64,000 nt of DNA from CANLBN01 sp965230205 (GTDB lineage: Bacteria > Pseudomonadota > Gammaproteobacteria > Pseudomonadales > Cellvibrionaceae). The translations under genes and the position numbers were made by a program. The stretch covers positions 372,001 to 436,000 of the forward strand of contig OZ245996.1 in the NCBI GenBank assembly GCA_965230205.1. Reading direction: 5' to 3'. Under the pieces are notes generated by a model. That model did no database searches, was not told where the DNA came from, and saw only the letters and a program-made list of their open reading frames with translations. Positions 63,107 through 64,000 of this stretch are shown piece by piece. How positions within the stretch are numbered: the stretch's first letter is position 1; every line of letters starts with the position of its first letter.

Positions 63107-64000
63107 TTACTTCATCTCAGGAATACGAGCAACCATACGCAATGAAGTTGTTAACTCTTCCATTTGCAACCATGGTCGCAACCAAGCAACAGCACTGTAT
63201 GAACCTGGGCTACCGGGAACTGGTTTAACTTCGATTTTCGCTTCACGTAAAGGATATTGTGCACGCATATCTTGGCCACCCTCTTCACTGGCATTAACAT
63301 AGTTGTTAATCCAGCGATTGAGCCATTGCTGCATATCTTCAGCTTCCATGAAACTACCAATCTTATCGCGAGCCATTACTTTCAAGTAATGCGCAATACG
63401 AGACGTTGCCATAATGTATGGTAACCGAGACGAAATAGCTGCATTTGCTGTTGCATCATGATTATCGTAGACATTAGGTTTTTGTGTTGTCTGGCCGCCA
63501 AAGAACACCGCGTAATCAGTATTCTTATAGTGGGAAAGTGGCATAAAACCAAGGCTACTTAATTCTGCTTCACGACGATCGGTAATAGCGATTTCAGTCG
63601 GACACTGCATATCAACATCACCATCATCTGTTGTGGTTAGATGAACGGGAAGATCATCAACACGGCCACCACCTTCAGCACCACGAATAGCAGTACACCA
63701 GCCATACTGAGCAAACGCATTAGTCATACGTGCACCCAACACATAAGCAGCACTAGACCAGCAATAGTTATGCGACTCTGGCTTGTCTATACCGGCAAAT
63801 TCTTCATAAGCAAACTCTTCAACCGGCTTTGAATCCTCTCCATAAGGTAGACGAGACAAAGTGCGCGGCATTGCCATAGTGACAAAACGCGAGTCTTCTG
63901 ACTCACGGAATGAACGCCATTTAACATACTCTGCAGAATCAAAAATCTTAGCCAAGTCACGAGGCTTAGAGAGTTCTGACCAATCGTCAAAACCGAAAAA
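63107..64000 (-). CDS. tssC: type VI contractile sheath large subunit TssC (N-terminus outside window)
   Basis: 298 codons to the window edge; the frame is open at base 64000 and the start lies beyond it. Conserved parts are FGFDDWSELSKPRDLAKIFDS (its first ten FGFDDWSELS), EYVKWRSFRESEDSRFVTMA, PRTLSRLPYG, NYCWSSAAYVLGARM and VMARDKIGSFMEAEDMQ. With TssB (presumably upstream, outside the window) it builds the contractile sheath. The C-terminal end VARIPEMK is normal. Confidence 0.97.
   Translation of the reverse strand, partial: FFGFDDWSELSKPRDLAKIFDSAEYVKWRSFRESEDSRFVTMAMPRTLSRLPYGEDSKPVEEFAYEEFAGIDKPESHNYCWSSAAYVLGARMTNAFAQYGWCTAIRGAEGGGRVDDLPVHLTTTDDGDVDMQCPTEIAITDRREAELSSLGFMPLSHYKNTDYAVFFGGQTTQKPNVYDNHDATANAAISSRLPYIMATSRIAHYLKVMARDKIGSFMEAEDMQQWLNRWINNYVNASEEGGQDMRAQYPLREAKIEVKPVPGSPGSYSAVAWLRPWLQMEELTTSLRMVARIPEMK

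Noticed and set aside
1..64000. CRISPR array or insertion sequences
   Set aside because: No regularly spaced repeats, cas genes, transposase genes or IS-type terminal repeats were seen anywhere in the window.

Overview
The window is a chromosomal segment of an AT-rich gammaproteobacterium, most likely marine or animal-associated. The evidence is the gene order rplM-rpsI-petA-petB(C)-sspA-sspB, the paired fabA and fabB, a tRNA-Arg(ACG) nearly identical to the enterobacterial one, a Hcp/ClpV type VI secretion locus and a complete urtABCDE-ureDABCEFG urea module. The genus cannot be fixed from the sequence alone.

Layout. 1-1.7 kb: the N-terminal two thirds of a gamma-glutamyltranspeptidase and the bacterial proteasome-like protein Anbu (minus strand). 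2.3-4.9 kb: a PAS chemoreceptor facing a BASS-family transporter, with a shared hairpin between them. 5.4-9.7 kb: an NCS1 permease fused to a hybrid histidine kinase, followed 1 nt later by its LuxR-type response regulator. 9.9-15.3 kb: an accessory region. It holds a lone integron-type gene cassette with a recognisable attC site, and a minus-strand cluster of a small membrane protein, a broken SLATT gene, a shortened AbiGi-like gene, a membrane protein and a leucine-rich-repeat protein. This looks like a decaying defence locus. 15.3-26.6 kb: one minus-strand module, urtABCDE followed by ureDABCEFG and a 57-residue His-bearing membrane protein. Two hairpins after urtA probably set its excess over the permease genes. 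26.8-31.4 kb: a 4.5-kb island inserted at the 3' half of tRNA-Arg(ACG). Its ends are 106-bp direct repeats with one mismatch. It carries a membrane protein, a winged-helix regulator, an S9 lipoprotein peptidase, a VOC protein and a cut-off GNAT gene. 31.4-37.6 kb: housekeeping genes (Yip1 protein, sspB, sspA, a cytochrome b/c1 fusion, Rieske protein, rpsI, rplM). 37.8-47.8 kb: an SMP-30-like periplasmic protein, then the sugar-nucleotide and first-transferase part of a polysaccharide locus (manC, rfbD, rfbC, rfbA, rfbB, wcaJ-like, manB, galU). 48-49.9 kb: fabA-fabB. 50-53.1 kb: a sigma-54 response regulator and its substrate-binding-domain kinase. 53.4-64 kb: a divergent Hcp-like gene, hcp, and the type VI operon clpV-tssG-tssF-tssE-tagJ-tssC2-tssC, the last running off the window.

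How it fits together. Urea is bound by UrtA, imported by UrtBCDE and hydrolysed by the nickel urease UreABC, which UreDEFG mature. The NCS1 kinase/LuxR pair may sense a nitrogenous ring compound and adjust this or related catabolism (inference). The polysaccharide genes supply GDP-mannose, dTDP-rhamnose and UDP-glucose and attach the first sugar to undecaprenyl phosphate. The type VI genes form most of the sheath, baseplate and recycling parts. The most unusual items are the degenerating SLATT/AbiGi/LRR cluster, the lone attC cassette, the tRNA island with no integrase, the transporter-kinase with a nine-cysteine linker, the cytochrome b/c1 fusion and the divergent Hcp-like gene.
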